Assembly: GCA_965200045.1 (NCBI GenBank)
Contig: OZ241330.1
Coordinates: forward strand, 1,922,001-1,986,000
DNA: 64,000 nucleotides
Direction: 5' to 3'
Origin: Bin25 sp026709415
GTDB lineage: Bacteria; Bacteroidota; Bacteroidia; Flavobacteriales; Flavobacteriaceae
Under the pieces are notes generated by a model that worked only from the letters and a program-made list of their open reading frames with translations, did not search any database and was not told where the DNA came from. The position numbers were made by a program, and so were the translations under genes. Every line of letters starts with the position of its first letter. Position 1 is the stretch's first letter. Positions 63,870 through 64,000 of this stretch are shown one piece after another.

Positions 63870-64000
63870 CTAAAAATTAATTTCCTCTATTGACTGTTTG
63901 TTTTGATACCAATAGGTCCAAGTAAAAGGACTGTAATCAACATTACTTTCCGTAATAATCTCAGTAAAAATATTGGGATCGATGGATAGATTCGTCCCAT
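63870..64000 (-). CDS. C-terminal end of a gene continuing beyond the window
   Basis: An open minus-strand frame enters from the right edge and ends at TAG 63870-63872: GTNLSIDPNIFTEIITESNV then DYSPFTWTYWYQNKQSIEEI NF. Only 42 residues are visible. No family can be named with confidence. Confidence 0.45.
   Translation of the reverse strand, partial: GTNLSIDPNIFTEIITESNVDYSPFTWTYWYQNKQSIEEINF

Noticed and set aside
1..64000. CRISPR arrays, tRNA and rRNA genes
   Set aside because: No regularly spaced repeats and no sequence resembling tRNA or rRNA were noticed; a dedicated covariance-model scan was not possible here.

Overview
The window looks like a chromosomal segment of an AT-rich member of the Bacteroidota. 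The evidence is a fused LpxC-FabZ gene (typical of that phylum), weak or absent Shine-Dalgarno sequences, TAnnTTTG promoter-like boxes, relaxed Bacteroidota-type lipoprotein signals, and protein families such as DUF2911, DUF6922-like and DUF885. Genus or species cannot be named from the sequence alone. No rRNA, tRNA or CRISPR array was seen.

Layout: (1) 1-9.2 kb is conserved housekeeping DNA: the end of proline dehydrogenase, tsaE, an HD phosphohydrolase, the lipid A and fatty acid cluster lpxD-lpxC/fabZ-lpxA, then efp, sucD, fabG and an SPFH protein. (2) 9.2-13.2 kb is accessory: small phage-like or unknown genes, a decaying tandem array of a small paralogous family, and a lipoprotein gene split by a complete IS5-like element. 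(3) 13.2-16.6 kb encodes an exported GH29 alpha-L-fucosidase and a GH13 lipoprotein glycosidase. (4) 17.1-18.3 kb carries a Panacea (SocA-like) antitoxin with a candidate membrane toxin broken by an in-frame stop. (5) 18.8-26.1 kb is a complete histidine operon, hisGDCBHAF(IE), preceded by a His-rich leader peptide and a terminator/antiterminator pair that form a textbook attenuator. (6) 26-29.7 kb holds a DUF885 lipoprotein, a DUF2461 protein and an alpha/beta hydrolase.

(7) 29.7-63.6 kb is a defence and mobile-element island. It contains an AbiEii-type toxin with a DUF6922-like partner, a ruined ISL3 element, a Fic pseudogene, two paralogous AAA ATPases, a DUF4143 ATPase, a second GH29 fucosidase, a DUF4411/ImmA-IrrE toxin-antitoxin pair decapitated by an IS1595-like element, a DNA methyltransferase-HNH fusion, a type III restriction-modification (RM) system, a 1489-residue Mrr-nuclease/STAND-NTPase protein resembling Avs antiphage sensors with its own XRE regulator, and a single-chain type IIG/I-like RM enzyme.

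Two observations stand out. First, the type III RM genes lie inside one IS1595-like unit, 43241-48681, with identical 25-bp terminal inverted repeats and a perfect 8-bp target duplication, so the RM system is transposon cargo. Second, all three DNA methyltransferases of the island have a G/C homopolymer in their first codons: G9 in the type III mod (out of frame as sequenced), C9 in the IIG enzyme (out of frame from its ATG), and C7 in the methyltransferase-HNH gene (in frame). This pattern predicts phase-variable restriction and methylation.
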